Positions 27,961 through 36,488 are shown, counted from the first letter of the stretch. The stretch is 64,000 nucleotides of DNA from Rhizobium leguminosarum bv. trifolii WSM2297 (GCF_000271845.1 NZ_JH719395.1:4040361-4104360); one strand, 5' to 3'. The notes: a model not told the origin generated them from the letters alone. Numbers and translations are program-made.

Positions 27961-27978
27961 CAGGGATCGGTGGCGCCC

Positions 27979-28263
27979 TCACGGGCGCAGCCGGACGACG
28001 ATCGAAGCTCCGGCAACCCTCAACTGTTCCGCCATCGCTTCCAATTCTTTCCGATCCGCTCCCGAGAGAACTATGCGGCCATCCATGATCGGCTCCCGCA
28101 TCCAGGGTTCCATCACGACCTTGTCGTTGATCAGCAACTGCGTTTGCCGCCCCAATGCCGCCTGGGTGAAATCGCGGAAAATGGCTGCGCTTTCCGGGGT
28201 AAGCACGATATTCAGTCCCTGGTCGTAGGAGATGGGAGACCGGGCTATCTCCGCACTCTTCAC
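27979..28263 (-). CDS. SecD-head-like C-terminal domain, probably the end of a frameshifted gene
   Basis: A GTG-started frame of 94 residues resembles the P1-head domain found in SecD and related exported proteins: LNIVLTPESAAIFRDFTQAA, then QTQLLINDKVVMEPWMREPI and an ending like LRVAGASIVVRL. It has no signal of its own. The same frame stays open upstream to 28357 with sensible sequence (AAPPASQDSTVAAGNQGAKA). The Arg-rich end of the upstream ORF in the other frame looks out of phase, so a single frameshift around 28340-28356 probably split one gene. Confidence 0.6.
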   Translation of the reverse strand: MKSAEIARSPISYDQGLNIVLTPESAAIFRDFTQAALGRQTQLLINDKVVMEPWMREPIMDGRIVLSGADRKELEAMAEQLRVAGASIVVRLRP

Positions 28264-29462
28264 CGCAAGCGAGACCGGCGCGATCGCCTTGGCTCCCTGA
28301 TTGCCTGCGGCAACGGTGCTATCCTGCGATGCTGGTGGCGCAGCGGCGTGGAAAGTTCATCCAGGATGCCTGGTGCAGCGTCGGCCGATGGCAGTGGCTC
28401 CACATGCAGATCGGGCGTCTGCAGATCCTTCGCCGTCAGGACGGTGGGAAGCGGCAAGCGCGCCGGCATATCCTCACGCAGAATGTGGGTGTATATGCGC
28501 AACGTCGAGCCGCCCGCCGTCATGCTGACGGTCTCGGTTGCTTCGACCGCCGAACCATCGTCCAGCGACACCACGAATTTAGCGCTTCGGTTCTTGCTGG
28601 CGCGTTTGATTGAATCCAGTTGATCGGCAGCAAGACTTTTTACCCGGTCGGGAAATGCCGTCATCATCTTGGTGATCGCCGCCTGCTGCGACTGGCTGAA
28701 CGCCGCGGGATCGAATTCCTCCGATAGCGACAGGGTCGCGGTGCGCGTGGCCGCGTCGGTGGATTCCAGGGTCCAGGTCGACACCACGGGCACATCGACG
28801 CCGCCATAATCCTCGGTCCGCGACACCGCCAGGGGCTGGCCGATCTGCATGACCTCGTCCTGATAGGATTGTCCTGTCGCCAGCAGTTGCGCCTCCGGCA
28901 CCAGGGCGACTGCAATGAGTAGAGGATTCTGCTCTATCTTGCTGATGATGTCATCGACACCGCTTGCCCGCGTCGCCGAGGCGCCAGCTGCGGCGGCCCC
29001 GCCCGGCCCATTGGCGGCCATCTCCCGCATATGCGCCAGGATCTGATCGACGCCGGAGAGATTGTTGGGATAGCCGTTCAGGTCCGTTGCCAGTTCGAGC
29101 GTGGTGGTGCCATAGGCTGTCAGGGAATTGCGATAGAGCAGGTTCATCTGATAGCTGTCGGCAGGACCTGCGGTGCCTGCCGGCAGATCGGCGTTGAGGG
29201 ACCAGCGCACCCGCATGCCGTTTTCATCCCGCGACAGGACGCTCATGCGCTGGCGAAACGCACCGCGCGCCGTCACCGAGGCGGGCTTGTCGAACCAAAA
29301 CGACATATCGGTTTCGGTGGCTTTTTGAACGCTGTAGCCATGCTCGACGCCGGTCGCCGGCGCATAGCCCGGGATGGTGAAGCCGTCGTCGGACCATGCC
29401 GGACTGGAGAGCGTGACGCAGACGCAAAACCAGACAACTCTTCTCCAGTGTGGTGATTTCAT
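28260..29462 (-). CDS. exported protein of unknown function, probably truncated by frameshift
   Basis: The 400-residue frame starts at ATG 29462 (MKSPHWRRVVWFCVCVTLSS) with a signal peptide ending SPAWSDD. The mature part is rich in beta-strand patterns and holds repeated hydrophilic segments; I recognise no enzyme motif. Its last 35 residues are an Arg-rich run typical of out-of-frame GC-rich DNA, and the SecD-head-like frame continues in phase with the better reading. Read together, the pair would be an exported protein of about 500 residues with a C-terminal SecD-head domain. Alternatively, the two frames are separate genes sharing GTGA. Confidence 0.6.
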   Translation of the reverse strand: MKSPHWRRVVWFCVCVTLSSPAWSDDGFTIPGYAPATGVEHGYSVQKATETDMSFWFDKPASVTARGAFRQRMSVLSRDENGMRVRWSLNADLPAGTAGPADSYQMNLLYRNSLTAYGTTTLELATDLNGYPNNLSGVDQILAHMREMAANGPGGAAAAGASATRASGVDDIISKIEQNPLLIAVALVPEAQLLATGQSYQDEVMQIGQPLAVSRTEDYGGVDVPVVSTWTLESTDAATRTATLSLSEEFDPAAFSQSQQAAITKMMTAFPDRVKSLAADQLDSIKRASKNRSAKFVVSLDDGSAVEATETVSMTAGGSTLRIYTHILREDMPARLPLPTVLTAKDLQTPDLHVEPLPSADAAPGILDELSTPLRHQHRRIAPLPQAIREPRRSRRSRLR

Positions 29463-29506
29463 GCTGGCTGGCCTCTGAGATTGAAGGATATGGCGGTGGC
29501 CTGAGA

Positions 29507-29866
29507 TCAGCCCCCTTCCGGTATTCTTTTCCATGAGGCGCCGTCGCAAATGCGATAAGAGCATTCGTCCTTGTTGCCCTCATCCCATCCCGGCCAGCAG
29601 ACAACGACGCGGTGGAACTTGGCGTTGCAAAGCCCGTGGTTGGCCAGCGAACGCGGATCATTCAAGAAATACCGGCTTATGGCTTTGCTGCGAGTCCATG
29701 CAGGTACTGCCTTCCAATCAGCGTCGCCACCCTCTTTGCTCAACGAAGCGATCTGACAGGACTTCCAGTTGGACAGCACGATGGGCTGATCGCAAGGAAA
29801 GGCATGGACGGCGCTCCAAAGAAAGATTGAAAGCAATGCCAGCAGACGCTTGCCGTAAGTCACCAT
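29507..29866 (-). CDS. small exported Cys-rich protein, copy B of a paralogous pair
   Basis: The 119-residue protein is counted from ATG 29866 (MVTYGKRLLALLSIFLWSAV), supported by a GGGGGAGAAG ribosome-binding site. The signal peptide ends near AVHAFPC. The body matches copy A at 23248-23640 throughout (DWKAVPAWTRSKAIS, LANHGLCNAKFHRVV, DECSYRIC). It lies 44 bases upstream of the exported-protein gene on the same strand. Function is unknown. Confidence 0.72.
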   Translation of the reverse strand: MVTYGKRLLALLSIFLWSAVHAFPCDQPIVLSNWKSCQIASLSKEGGDADWKAVPAWTRSKAISRYFLNDPRSLANHGLCNAKFHRVVVCWPGWDEGNKDECSYRICDGASWKRIPEGG

Positions 29867-30176
29867 GTGCTTCTCCCCCATACCGATCACTTGCACCGTC
29901 CCGGACGTGTGTGATTCACCTGTCAACATCTTAGCAGCCAGGCTCGGGTGACATAAGATCCAAACTAAGAATATTTTCCTATATCGCCGGTCACTTTTGC
30001 GCTAGCTTGCTCGCAATTGCAACCATGGAATGCCGGATGTCGAGCAAATTTTTCCTTATCGGCGCGGTGATCGCCCGGACGCGCCGGGGCCGTCGCCCGC
30101 TTTATGAACTGAATTCCCGGTCTAGCAGAGCGGGAGTCTTGCCGAAGGATCGGCCGGCAACAGGGGGGAGGGGCTG

Positions 30177-31511
30177 ATGGTGGAATTCAACCCGCGAGAC
30201 AAAAGCCGCACCAGTGCCGGAAAGACGCGGGCGATGGTGCGCAAACATACCGCGCCGCCCGGCGGCAGCGATGACGGCAGCCTTCGCTGGCAATGGTTGA
30301 CGATCCAGCTGCTGGAATCGCCGGCTTTCACGACATTGAGCGCCAATGCCTGCCGCGCCTTCTTTCGCATCGTCATCGAGCACACCGCCCACGCAGCACT
30401 TGAGAACGGCAAGCTGGTCGTGACCCATCCCCAGTTCGTGGCCTACGGCGTCACCGGCGAATATGTCGCTGATGCTCTGGACGAGCTGGAATATAAGGGA
30501 CTCGTAAAAGTTCGCCGCGGCCGGGCCGGCAGCGGGGTCGCGCATCCCAACCGGTTCACGCTGACATTTGTCGGTGATCATGAGGGTGCGCCAGCCACCG
30601 ACGAGTGGAAGGGGTGCACGGCCGAAAACTGCCGGAGATGGTCCGAGACCGACCGCAAGCTTGCCGCCGATAAACGCGGCCGCGTCGGCCGGGAAGAAAA
30701 AAACCTCACTTCGGAATCCCGAAATACTGCCGCTTCGGGATCCCGAAATTCGCCGCGCTTCGTGAGGGGTGAGCCTCAGGAAATGTTGAAGCATTTCAAT
30801 GCCGCAACCAATTTCGGGATTCCGCAGTGCTATATAGAGTTTGGTGGGAGTTGCCTAACGAAGGCATTTTGCCACGATCAGAAACTCCGTCTCCCGCCCG
30901 CCGATCTTGCCGGCCGAAACGGTGCGAAGCAGAAGACCGAAAGCCTCATAAAGCCAATAAAGCGGGGGAAATCGGTCCTTGAGCGCATGCACCTGGGTCG
31001 ACACATACTCGCCGACGAAGACGATATCCATGCCGAGGTCCTTCAGTGTCCCGGCAATCTCCGAATGGGATGCCTCTGCGGCGTGCTCGACACGAAAGGG
31101 CGCATAGCCTGGCTTGCCGGCGTTTTTCTGCCTGAGGACGTAGCGATAGAACAGCACGTGGCTCCACCAGGGCGTCAGGTCGGTGAAGATCCCTTTGGCC
31201 GAGCTCAGGATCGGACCCTTCACGAACACCAGGCCACCGGGAGACAGGGTGTCATGGGCTCTGAGCAGGGCGGCGCGCGGGCTTTCCAGATGTTCGAGAA
31301 CGTCCCAGAAGACACAGGCGTCGAAGCGACGATCCCCGTAGTCTATGGTTTGAGCATCGCCGAGGATTCGCTCGGCGGCGTCCCTGTTCTTCGCGAGCTG
31401 CTCCTTCGAGATGTCGAGGACAGTATATCGCGCGCCTTGCAACGGGATATGGGTGCGAGAGCCGCCGCCAACTTCAAGGATATCGGTTTTGAGTTTGCTG
31501 GAAAACGCTAA
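30177..31511 (+). CDS. winged-helix replication-initiator-like protein with an overrun C-terminus
   Basis: The frame starts at ATG 30177 behind GGGGGAGGGG. Residues 1-190 look genuine: a basic N-terminus, then LRWQWLTIQLLESPAFTTLS, a winged-helix region (QFVAYGVTGEYVADALDELE, KGLVKVRRGRAG) and GDHEGAPATDEW, as in phage- or plasmid-type replication proteins. From about residue 225 it runs antisense through the methyltransferase at 30855-31553, so the natural end is lost. It is probably a truncated mobile-element relic. A 5' stub of a second copy lies near 23850-23910. Confidence 0.5.
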   Translation: MVEFNPRDKSRTSAGKTRAMVRKHTAPPGGSDDGSLRWQWLTIQLLESPAFTTLSANACRAFFRIVIEHTAHAALENGKLVVTHPQFVAYGVTGEYVADALDELEYKGLVKVRRGRAGSGVAHPNRFTLTFVGDHEGAPATDEWKGCTAENCRRWSETDRKLAADKRGRVGREEKNLTSESRNTAASGSRNSPRFVRGEPQEMLKHFNAATNFGIPQCYIEFGGSCLTKAFCHDQKLRLPPADLAGRNGAKQKTESLIKPIKRGKSVLERMHLGRHILADEDDIHAEVLQCPGNLRMGCLCGVLDTKGRIAWLAGVFLPEDVAIEQHVAPPGRQVGEDPFGRAQDRTLHEHQATGRQGVMGSEQGGARAFQMFENVPEDTGVEATIPVVYGLSIAEDSLGGVPVLRELLLRDVEDSISRALQRDMGARAAANFKDIGFEFAGKR

Positions 31512-31553
31512 TTGCGCATGCGACAGCGCGTCGTTTACCCACGGCGAAGCCAT
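30855..31553 (-). CDS. class I SAM-dependent methyltransferase
   Basis: The 232-residue protein starts at ATG 31553 (MASPWVNDALSHAQLAF) with GAGGAAG upstream. SAM motif I is ILEVGGGSRT, followed by the acidic YTVLDIS, FDACVFWDVLEHLESP (motif around DVLEH) and SPGGLVFVKGPI. It resembles UbiE/COQ5-like or surface-glycan methyltransferases; the acceptor is unknown. It lies antisense to the read-through of the 30177 frame and is the more credible gene there. Confidence 0.85.
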   Translation of the reverse strand: MASPWVNDALSHAQLAFSSKLKTDILEVGGGSRTHIPLQGARYTVLDISKEQLAKNRDAAERILGDAQTIDYGDRRFDACVFWDVLEHLESPRAALLRAHDTLSPGGLVFVKGPILSSAKGIFTDLTPWWSHVLFYRYVLRQKNAGKPGYAPFRVEHAAEASHSEIAGTLKDLGMDIVFVGEYVSTQVHALKDRFPPLYWLYEAFGLLLRTVSAGKIGGRETEFLIVAKCLR

Positions 31554-31677
31554 AATCTTCCTCACCCGGATAGATTAGTGTCTGCGACTATAAGTAAGCA
31601 TTAATGTAATATTTAAGCAATATTTAAACTTTCGGACGGCCGGGCAAGCCCCGGCTTTTGCCTCGGGCGACATGCAT

Positions 31678-31779
31678 TAGAGCAATTCCAGCAAAAGTGC
31701 GTAGAGATTTGCGTCCGGAATTGCGTCAAAACAAAGAGATAGAGCATTTTCGTGATTCGAAGAAAAACGGAGATGCTCT
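31678..31779. repeat. AGAGCAATTCCAGCAAAAGTG-class intergenic repeat
   Basis: A non-coding element bounded by agagc and gctct. Its internal words (caattccagcaaaagtgc, ttgcgtccggaattgcg, aaacaaagag) recur at 37881-37951. It lies upstream of the small lipoprotein gene and is a dispersed rhizobial repeat. Confidence 0.7.
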
Positions 31780-31849
31780 AGTTTCGCGCAACCTTGCTGA
31801 TGTACCCGCAGGTCTGATGAACTCAGAGGCGCTTCGGCCGGAGGAATGC

Positions 31850-32170
31850 ATGACGGTTGGAATTTTGCGGGCTCCGGCAGTCCTGGCGATGATCATGGCG
31901 CTGGCCGGCTGCATCGACCACGCCAATGATCCGGTGCTGCTGGCGATCGGCGTGCCGGTCAATCCGCCTGCTGTTGCCCACGGCATCTGCATGACCGACG
32001 GCAACGCCATGTATCGCGAGGCGAGGAACCAGTATCAGCTGCGCGCCCAGCTGACCGGCTATGCCGAGGCCGATGAGCTGGAGGCGGAAACGACGGCGCG
32101 CGCCGCTGCCCATCGGCAATATGTCGCCTGCCTCTCCGGCCAGGGCTACCGGACATTATACGCGAATTGA
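31850..32170 (+). CDS. small lipoprotein
   Basis: The 106-residue product starts at ATG 31850 behind GGAGGA. The signal peptide ends in the lipobox LAGC (Cys21), so it is lipidated. The mature part is helical (YREARNQYQLRAQLTGYAEA) with three more cysteines. No domain is recognised. It stands alone. Confidence 0.7.
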   Translation: MTVGILRAPAVLAMIMALAGCIDHANDPVLLAIGVPVNPPAVAHGICMTDGNAMYREARNQYQLRAQLTGYAEADELEAETTARAAAHRQYVACLSGQGYRTLYAN

Positions 32171-32361
32171 GAACAGAGAATTCACGTTTCCGCCCCAGCG
32201 CCGTTTGAGCCCTTCTGCCGATCGCGACTTTTCACGTTTTTTGGCGATTTGGTCACGCCGGATCGCTTGCAATCACAAGTTCCGGAAGTTGCATGGGAGC
32301 CCGGAACTCAGGCCTCGGGAAAGGCATTTTCTTCACATAAATCCACGAAGGAGGGTTTATC

Positions 32362-32733
32362 ATGAAGATGTTCAGACTTGCCCCTTCCACCGCCGCACTC
32401 GGCGCTTTTCTCGCCCTTGCGTCCACTGCTCCAGCGCTGGCAGCCCCCGTCCAGACGGTTCAGCCGCCCGAATTTCTGGCGGTAAAAATGGAGCAATATA
32501 AACCACATGCCGGATCCTGGCATGGTTATCAGGGCTTCCGCACCGAGCGCCCCGGCACCCGCCGCCATTCCGATGGCTACTGGTACCCGCTTGCCGCATT
32601 CGGCGTCGAATCCGGTGTCACCGGTTCCATCGTCCGTCAGCCGGTGAACAGACCAGCAGCCCCGGAAATGTGCAACCCCACGTTCTCAGGATCGATCGGT
32701 TCCGGCAGTATGCCCTGCGATAACGGCTATTGA
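32362..32733 (+). CDS. small exported protein
   Basis: The 123-residue protein starts at ATG 32362 behind AAGGAGGG. The signal peptide spans residues 1-28 (ending ALAAP). The mature part is rich in Gly, Tyr, His and Arg (WHGYQGFRTERPGTRRHSDG) and ends with two cysteines (MCNPTF, PCDNGY). No enzyme motif is visible. An intrinsic terminator follows. Confidence 0.7.
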   Translation: MKMFRLAPSTAALGAFLALASTAPALAAPVQTVQPPEFLAVKMEQYKPHAGSWHGYQGFRTERPGTRRHSDGYWYPLAAFGVESGVTGSIVRQPVNRPAAPEMCNPTFSGSIGSGSMPCDNGY

Positions 32734-32744
32734 GCCGGCAAATG

Positions 32745-32770
32745 AAAAGGCGGCGATGAGCCGCCTTTTT
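32745..32770 (+). terminator. intrinsic terminator
   Basis: A perfect ten-base stem (aaaaggcggc/gccgcctttt) with a five-base loop is followed by tctcc, right after the small exported-protein gene. Confidence 0.85.
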
Positions 32771-32888
32771 CTCCTTCGGGGCATCCCGCTCACATGTCTG
32801 TGATCTCGGCTTTGGCACTGTAGTTTGTGACAGATCGCCTTCCTAACTCGGGGTCGTAAATTCCCTGAATCCTCCCAAGGAGACGATC

Positions 32889-33191
32889 ATGACCACCACT
32901 TTCAAGACCGGCCTGATGGCCGCAGCCCTCGGTGCGACCCTCGGCCTGTCGGCCCTTTCAGCCGCTGCCGCTCCCCTCCAGTCGAGTGCCACCGAGCAGG
33001 GCGCAACCGCCCGACCGGTTGTCCAGCAGCAAACCAAGCTTGACCACGACAGGCGCACGACCGGTTCGATCGGCGAGCGTGCCGGGGACAGCATGGGTCC
33101 GACCCACTATATGATGAACCCGAAGAAGCCCCTCAACATGGATTGCAAGCTCGGCTTCAACCCGACGAGCAGCTCCAGCTGCAATTACTGA
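32889..33191 (+). CDS. small exported protein
   Basis: The 100-residue protein starts at ATG 32889 behind CAAGGAG. The signal peptide is about 1-27 (ending SAAAAP). The mature 73 residues are hydrophilic, with GSIGERAGDSMGPTHYMMNP and a C-terminal Ser-rich SSSSCNY. Two cysteines may pair. Function is unknown. It lies in tandem with the unrelated exported gene upstream. Confidence 0.7.
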   Translation: MTTTFKTGLMAAALGATLGLSALSAAAAPLQSSATEQGATARPVVQQQTKLDHDRRTTGSIGERAGDSMGPTHYMMNPKKPLNMDCKLGFNPTSSSSCNY

Positions 33192-33236
33192 GGAGGTCTC
33201 GGCAGTCCCGTTCACGCCGATGCAGCCGGACCTGTG

Positions 33237-33420
33237 TTTTGCCCCTCACCCTAACCCTCTCCCTGTAATGACGGGGAGAGGGGACGTGCCCTGCGCAAAG
33301 TATGCGAGGAACGGAGAGGTCGCGGCACGCCCCCTTCGCCCCGCAGGCGGGGTCCGAAGGACCGGTCGAGACCCGTGGCTCGACCCCGGTCGGTGCCGGC
33401 AGGCGGATGAGAGGCGGCAC
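33237..33420. repeat. rhizobial intergenic mosaic repeat, second copy
   Basis: It carries tgcccctcaccctaaccctc, a hairpin ctctccctgtaatgacggggagag, cgtgccctgcgc and cttcgccccgcaggcggggtccgaag, the same blocks as at 15328-15478 in the opposite orientation. It also has an extra ggtcgagacccgtggctcgacc segment that recurs at 36100-36195. Confidence 0.75.
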
Positions 33421-33624
33421 GGAATGCACATTTCCCCCTCACAGTCGCCGCAGACGTTGCATCAAGTGCAAAAATGCAATAAGTACAGAATCACCTAATT
33501 TGTGAATGACGCTGATGCGATACGCCGCATCGAAGCGCGATTGACGCATCTGCCTTGGAATTGCCATGCTCGCCGCGATGGTCGCTTTTCATAATCAATC
33601 GAATTTCAGACAGGTGGGACAGTC
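33421..33624. other. intergenic stretch upstream of the PmtA-like gene
   Basis: About 200 bases without a supported gene lie between the mosaic repeat and the PmtA-like gene. The stretch 33461-33510 is AT-rich (gcaaaaatgcaataagtaca) and may hold the promoter. Confidence 0.35.
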
Positions 33625-34296
33625 ATGACCGCAAAGGCTGCATGCTCCGATTTCCTGCATTTTTTCCGCTCCTGGATCAGCAATCCGCTGCGGGTCGCCG
33701 CAATCGCCCCGTCGGGCGATTCACTTGCCAGGATCATGACCAGCGAAATTGCCGCACTCGACGGGCCGATCATCGAGCTCGGCCCCGGAACCGGCGTCTT
33801 CACCCGGGCGCTGCTGGCGCGTGGCGTCAGCGAGGCGGATCTGACACTGATCGAATACGGTCCGGAGTTCATCACCGCGCTGCAGGCGCGGTTCCCGACA
33901 GCGCGCGTATTGCAGATGGATGCGGCCCAACTCGCCCATGCCGATATTTTCGAGGGCGAGCCGGTCGGCGCGGTTGTCAGCGGCCTGCCGCTTTTATCGA
34001 TGTCGCCACGCAAGATCGCCTCGATCCTGGCCGGCGCCTTCGCCTATATGCGGCCGGGCGGCGCCGTCTATCAGTTTACCTATGGTCCGCGCTGCCCGGT
34101 GCCGCGGCCGATCCTCGACCGTCTCGGCCTGAAGGCGGTGCGCATCGGCGGCACGGTGCGCAACCTGCCGCCGGCCTCCGTCTATAGGATTTCCCGCCGC
34201 AAGCCGCTGGAATTGTCGCGCGAGCGCTTCAGCTATCGTGAGAGTGAAGTCGAACTCGACGATGTCGCCGCCTTTTCCAGCGAGACCGGCGGCTGA
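33625..34296 (+). CDS. phospholipid N-methyltransferase (PmtA-like)
   Basis: The 223-residue SAM-dependent methyltransferase has motif I IELGPGTGVFTRALL (about residues 50-64), and FYQ-type PGGAVYQFTYGPRCPVPR near the active site, close to the rhizobial/agrobacterial PmtA group. These enzymes methylate phosphatidylethanolamine to phosphatidylcholine at the membrane. The N-terminal FLHFFRSWISNPLRVAAIAP is the usual amphipathic start. A divergent paralogue with another lipid substrate is possible. Confidence 0.8.
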   Translation: MTAKAACSDFLHFFRSWISNPLRVAAIAPSGDSLARIMTSEIAALDGPIIELGPGTGVFTRALLARGVSEADLTLIEYGPEFITALQARFPTARVLQMDAAQLAHADIFEGEPVGAVVSGLPLLSMSPRKIASILAGAFAYMRPGGAVYQFTYGPRCPVPRPILDRLGLKAVRIGGTVRNLPPASVYRISRRKPLELSRERFSYRESEVELDDVAAFSSETGG

Positions 34297-34315
34297 ACGA
34301 TGATGCCGGGCGTAA

Positions 34316-34951
34316 ATGGCTGACAGCAAGCGGACGGCGGCGACGGAAGGCAGGCGGGAACGCAAGCGGCGGCAGACGCGCGACCGCATCGAGCACGCGG
34401 CGATGACCCTCTTTCTCGAGCGCGGTTTCGAGGTCACCACCATCGAGGACATCACCGAAGCGGCCGACGTCTCCAAGCGCAGTTTCTTCGATTATTTCCC
34501 CTCCAAGGAAGAGGTGGTTTTCGCCTGGCAGGATGGTTTCGCCGATCGGCTAATGGCGGAGATCGCCGCAAGGCCGGCAGAGGAGCCCTCGGTCGCGGCG
34601 GTCGAGGCGGCGATCACCGCAACCGTGATCGCCTCTGTCGACGAGCGTAGCCTGGCGCTTGGTGAACTCATCCATAGCACGCCGGCGCTGAACGCCCGCG
34701 ACCAGCTGAAATATGCCAGGCTCGAACAGAAGCTCGCCGAGGCGCTGCTTTTGCGCAAGGGAAATGATCCGGGAGAGCGCTCGCGCATGCGCGTCCTTGC
34801 GGCTGTTGTGATCGGCGCGCTGCGCGTCGGCGGCGAACTCTGGCATGCGCGCCCGCCGGGTGCCTCGCTGCACGATTTCGCCCATGGGATCTTCGCCGAG
34901 CTCTGGAAGATCCTGGCGGAATTCGGCGACCAGGCGAAGAACAGGGTTTGA
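34316..34951 (+). CDS. TetR-family regulator
   Basis: The 211-residue protein starts at ATG 34316. It has a basic N-terminus, then the HTH DRIEHAAMTLFLERGFEVTT and DITEAADVSKRSFFDYFPSK (residues about 20-65), and a helical ligand domain. It begins 20 bases after the PmtA-like stop on the same strand, so the two could be co-transcribed. The ligand and target are unknown. Confidence 0.9.
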   Translation: MADSKRTAATEGRRERKRRQTRDRIEHAAMTLFLERGFEVTTIEDITEAADVSKRSFFDYFPSKEEVVFAWQDGFADRLMAEIAARPAEEPSVAAVEAAITATVIASVDERSLALGELIHSTPALNARDQLKYARLEQKLAEALLLRKGNDPGERSRMRVLAAVVIGALRVGGELWHARPPGASLHDFAHGIFAELWKILAEFGDQAKNRV

Positions 34952-35166
34952 CGGGTGTCGCTCAGTCCGCGCACGCTGCGGCATTTTCAGTTCCGTCCCT
35001 GTGCGTCCCCGCGGCGCCTTCCTATATGTGCAAGCGTTGTAGCAGCCAGATTCTCAATATCACCGTGATCGGCGGATCATCACCACGCGCCGATGGCCGG
35101 TGAACCCGGCGGCACCTCGCCGTTCCAGCGACTTTAACAATTTCATTGACCAGGAGAGGAAAGACC

Positions 35167-36048
35167 ATGTCCAGTCTTAACGCAGCCAAGTCAGGCACCT
35201 TCAAGATCGGCGGCGAGATCGAGATCAACCGTCTCGGTTTCGGCGCCATGCGCGTCACCGGCAAGGGCATCTGGGGCGAGCCCGCCGATCATGCCGAATC
35301 CATCCGCACGCTGAAGCGCCTGCCTGATCTCGGCGTCAACTTCATCGACACCGCCGATTCTTACGGTCCCGATGTCTCCGAATGGCTGATCAAGGAAGCG
35401 CTGCATCCCTATGGCGGCAAGTCGATCGTCGCCACCAAAGGCGGCCTGACCCGCCAAGGCCCCGATATCTGGATGCCCGTCGGCCGCCCGGAATATCTGA
35501 TCCAGCAGGTGCATAAGAGCCTGCGCAATCTCGGCCTCGAGCAAATCGATCTCTGGCAGCTTCACCGCATCGATGCGAAAGTGCCGGCCAAGGAGCAGTT
35601 CGATGCGATCAAGTCGCTGCTCGATGCCGGTCTGATCCGTCATGCGGGCTTGAGCGAAGTCTCCGTTGCCGACATCGAGGCGGCCTCGAAGCACTTCAAG
35701 GTCGCGACCGTCCAGAACCGCTACAATCTCGTCGACCGCACCAGCGAAGATGTGCTCGATTATTGCACCAAGCACAATATCGGCTTCATCCCCTGGTATC
35801 CGCTGGCGGCCGGCGACCTCGCCAAGCCAGGCTCGCTGCTCGATAGCATCGCCAAAAAGCACAATGCCGGGCCGAGCCAGATCGCGCTCGCCTGGGTGCT
35901 GAAACGCAGCCCGGTCATGCTGCCGATCCCCGGCACCTCGAAGGTGAAGCACCTCGAGGAAAACGTCGCGGCGGTGGATATTGTGCTCTCGGACGAGGAA
36001 TTCTCGGCGCTCGACGGTGAGGGTCGGAAGGTTTTCAAGGCGGCGTGA
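35167..36048 (+). CDS. aldo/keto reductase
   Basis: The 293-residue AKR starts at ATG 35167 behind AGGAGAGG. The catalytic tetrad is visible: Asp61 and Tyr66 ([10 protein letters not shown]), Lys91 (VATKGG) and His133 (WQLHRID). The C-terminal NADPH loop [16 protein letters not shown] is normal. The substrate is unknown; it resembles the YajO/oxidoreductase group. It stands alone. Confidence 0.92.
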   Translation: MSSLNAAKSGTFKIGGEIEINRLGFGAMRVTGKGIWGEPADHAESIRTLKRLPDLGVNFIDTADSYGPDVSEWLIKEALHPYGGKSIVATKGGLTRQGPDIWMPVGRPEYLIQQVHKSLRNLGLEQIDLWQLHRIDAKVPAKEQFDAIKSLLDAGLIRHAGLSEVSVADIEAASKHFKVATVQNRYNLVDRTSEDVLDYCTKHNIGFIPWYPLAAGDLAKPGSLLDSIAKKHNAGPSQIALAWVLKRSPVMLPIPGTSKVKHLEENVAAVDIVLSDEEFSALDGEGRKVFKAA

Positions 36049-36099
36049 GGGGTGGGTGTAACCCGCCGGCCGCCCCATGCGGTTGTCCGGTCGGGCCAG

Positions 36100-36195
36100 C
36101 CCTCATCCGCCTGCCGGCACCTTTGCCTGGGTCGAGCCACACGTCTCGACCCCGGCAAGGGTCAGGGTGAGGGGCCGTTATCTGCGCGAACGGTA
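36100..36195. repeat. rhizobial intergenic mosaic repeat, third copy
   Basis: This is a shorter form: cctcatccgcctgccggcac, ggtcgagccacacgtctcgacc, then agggtgaggggc and gcgcgaacgg, words shared with the copies at 15328 and 33237. Confidence 0.7.
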
Positions 36196-36349
36196 ATTTA
36201 AGGATTGATCATCCAGGCGAAATTCTCGGCACAATTTTGACCATCCGATCAAACATGCTGAAAAATGAGGCGGCGGTCTGTCATTTTAAGGGCAAGCATT
36301 GCACCCACTGCATTGCTGCATTGCGGTATTTTCGCTATTCCGAATCAAA

Positions 36350-36488
36350 TGAATGGGCTATTACTATCTTCGTAAGCAGCGCACTCCTCCTCCCAGCGCT
36401 CTTACATCGGACTGACAACACTCCTCCTCCCAGTTGTCAGTCAGGATCAAGAGCCCGACGCACCTCCTCCCGCGTCGGGCTTTTTTCT
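36350..36488 (+). ncRNA. small RNA with three anti-Shine-Dalgarno hairpin loops (cuckoo-type)
   Basis: Three consecutive hairpins each expose CCTCCTCCC in the loop. The first has gtaag (36372) pairing cttac (36401) with inner gcgc/gcgc and its loop motif at 36386-36394. The second has a perfect ten-base stem at 36410-36419/36433-36442 with its motif at 36423-36431. The third is a perfect ten-base stem at 36452-36461/36472-36481, with its motif at 36463-36471, ending in ttttttc, so it is also the terminator. This is the architecture of the rhizobial cuckoo/aSD small RNA family, which can bind ribosome-binding sites. The 5' end is not fixed by the sequence. Confidence 0.85.
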
